This document shows, in pieces, positions 6,085 to 6,380 of a stretch of 6,380 bases of DNA. The DNA comes from Gemmatimonadaceae bacterium (GTDB lineage: Bacteria; Gemmatimonadota; Gemmatimonadetes; Gemmatimonadales; Gemmatimonadaceae): positions 1 to 6,380 of the forward strand of contig JADGGM010000195.1 in the NCBI GenBank assembly GCA_019689955.1. The letters are read 5' to 3'. Positions within the stretch are counted from its first letter, which is position 1. Every line of letters starts with the position of its first letter. The position numbers were made by a program, and so were the translations under genes. The notes beneath the pieces were generated by a model. That model was given only the letters and a program-made list of their open reading frames with translations, was not told the origin of the DNA and did not search any database.

Positions 6085-6360
6085 TCAACCCCCAGCCACG
6101 GTGGGAACGACGATCACCTCGTCACCATCCCGCACGGGCGCGTTGAAGCCGCCCTGGAAGCGGATGTCCTCGTCGTTCAAGTAAAATGTAACGAAGGGAT
6201 ACGGGTTCCCGTCGCCGTCGCGGAGGCGGGGCTCCAGGGCGGGGAAGCGGGCGATCACGTCGCTCAGCGCGTCGCCCACGGTGGCCCCCCGCGCCTCCAG
6301 CGTCTGCTGGTTGGAGGCGAGCTTGGCGAGCATCGTCGGGAGGTGAACGGTAATGCTCAT
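6085..6360 (-). CDS. cysO: CysO-like MoaD/ThiS family ubiquitin-fold sulfur carrier protein
   Basis: This is a 91-residue beta-grasp sulfur carrier ending in VVPTVAGG. The terminal Gly-Gly is the site that is adenylated and turned into a thiocarboxylate by the enzyme encoded next. The block FYLNDEDIRFQGG (about 59-71) and the VAGG end resemble Mycobacterium tuberculosis CysO (remembered as NDEDVRFSGG and AVAGG) more than molybdopterin MoaD or thiamine ThiS. I therefore infer a role in carrier-dependent cysteine synthesis. Naming it MoaD or an archaeal-type small modifier would be the cautious alternative. In mycobacteria cysO sits with cysM and the Mec+ peptidase gene; neither is visible here, though upstream sequence lies outside the window. 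The start at 6360 is supported by GAGGT six nt upstream. A run of AT-rich codons (6174-6195) stands out in this GC-rich gene. Confidence 0.88.
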   Translation of the reverse strand: MSITVHLPTMLAKLASNQQTLEARGATVGDALSDVIARFPALEPRLRDGDGNPYPFVTFYLNDEDIRFQGGFNAPVRDGDEVIVVPTVAGG

Positions 6361-6366
6361 GGCGAT

Positions 6367-6371
6367 ACCTC
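6367..6371 (-). promoter_or_regulatory. Ribosome binding site of the sulfur carrier gene
   Basis: On the minus strand GAGGT lies 6 nt before the ATG at 6360, a standard Shine-Dalgarno spacing that supports this start. The promoter of the two-gene operon must lie beyond the right edge, or the operon continues upstream. Confidence 0.6.
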
Positions 6372-6380
6372 AGTGCGAAG

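Noticed and set aside
4421..6088. Minus-strand open frame of 555 codons spanning moeB and part of the LuxR-type gene
   Set aside because: It is the out-of-frame reading of moeB running on opposite the LuxR-type gene. It is Arg/Ala/Pro-rich and crosses the terminator hairpin.
1..6380. CRISPR array, tRNA or rRNA gene, transposase or integrase, defence genes
   Set aside because: I found no regularly spaced repeats, no cloverleaf or rRNA sequence, and no such protein motifs in any frame with domain-like content.

Overview
This is a very GC-rich (roughly 70% by eye), densely coded bacterial window. The composition fits Gemmatimonadota or Acidobacteriota, as do the ADOP-type (acidobacterial duplicated orphan permease) MacB/FtsX permease remnant and the exported S9 peptidase with WSPD propeller repeats. 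I favour Gemmatimonadota, but this is inferred from gene content; no marker gene proves it.

Layout from left to right. Minus strand 1-342: first 114 residues of a DUF1089/glycolipid-binding-fold protein, cut by the window edge. Minus strand 431-1735: an ADOP-type permease with only its C-terminal half, cut off just before the divergent gene. Plus strand 1831-3864: a complete secreted prolyl-oligopeptidase-family (S9) peptidase with a GTG start. Positions 3865-4175: a 311-base gap holding an AT-rich island with a repeated motif, a hairpin, and a tandem TACGTA-containing octamer. Plus strand 4176-4808: a solo PAS-like/LuxR-type regulator. Positions 4817-4847: a perfect 11-bp inverted repeat, probably a terminator shared by convergent genes. 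Minus strand 4864-6081 and 6085-6360: a MoeB/MoeZ-type E1-like activating enzyme with a rhodanese tail, and upstream of it (transcribed first) its ubiquitin-like sulfur carrier, which resembles mycobacterial CysO.

How the genes relate. The last two form a tight operon (3 nt between stop and start). Together they make a complete carrier-activation module: adenylation of the carrier's Gly-Gly end, then sulfur transfer through the rhodanese domain. The carrier sequence points to cysteine synthesis or general sulfur transfer more than to molybdopterin alone. The peptidase, the regulator and the left-hand genes show no clear functional link.

I see no defence system, CRISPR array, intact mobile element or RNA gene. 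The least explained parts are the gap upstream of the LuxR-type gene and the breakpoint that removed half of the permease.
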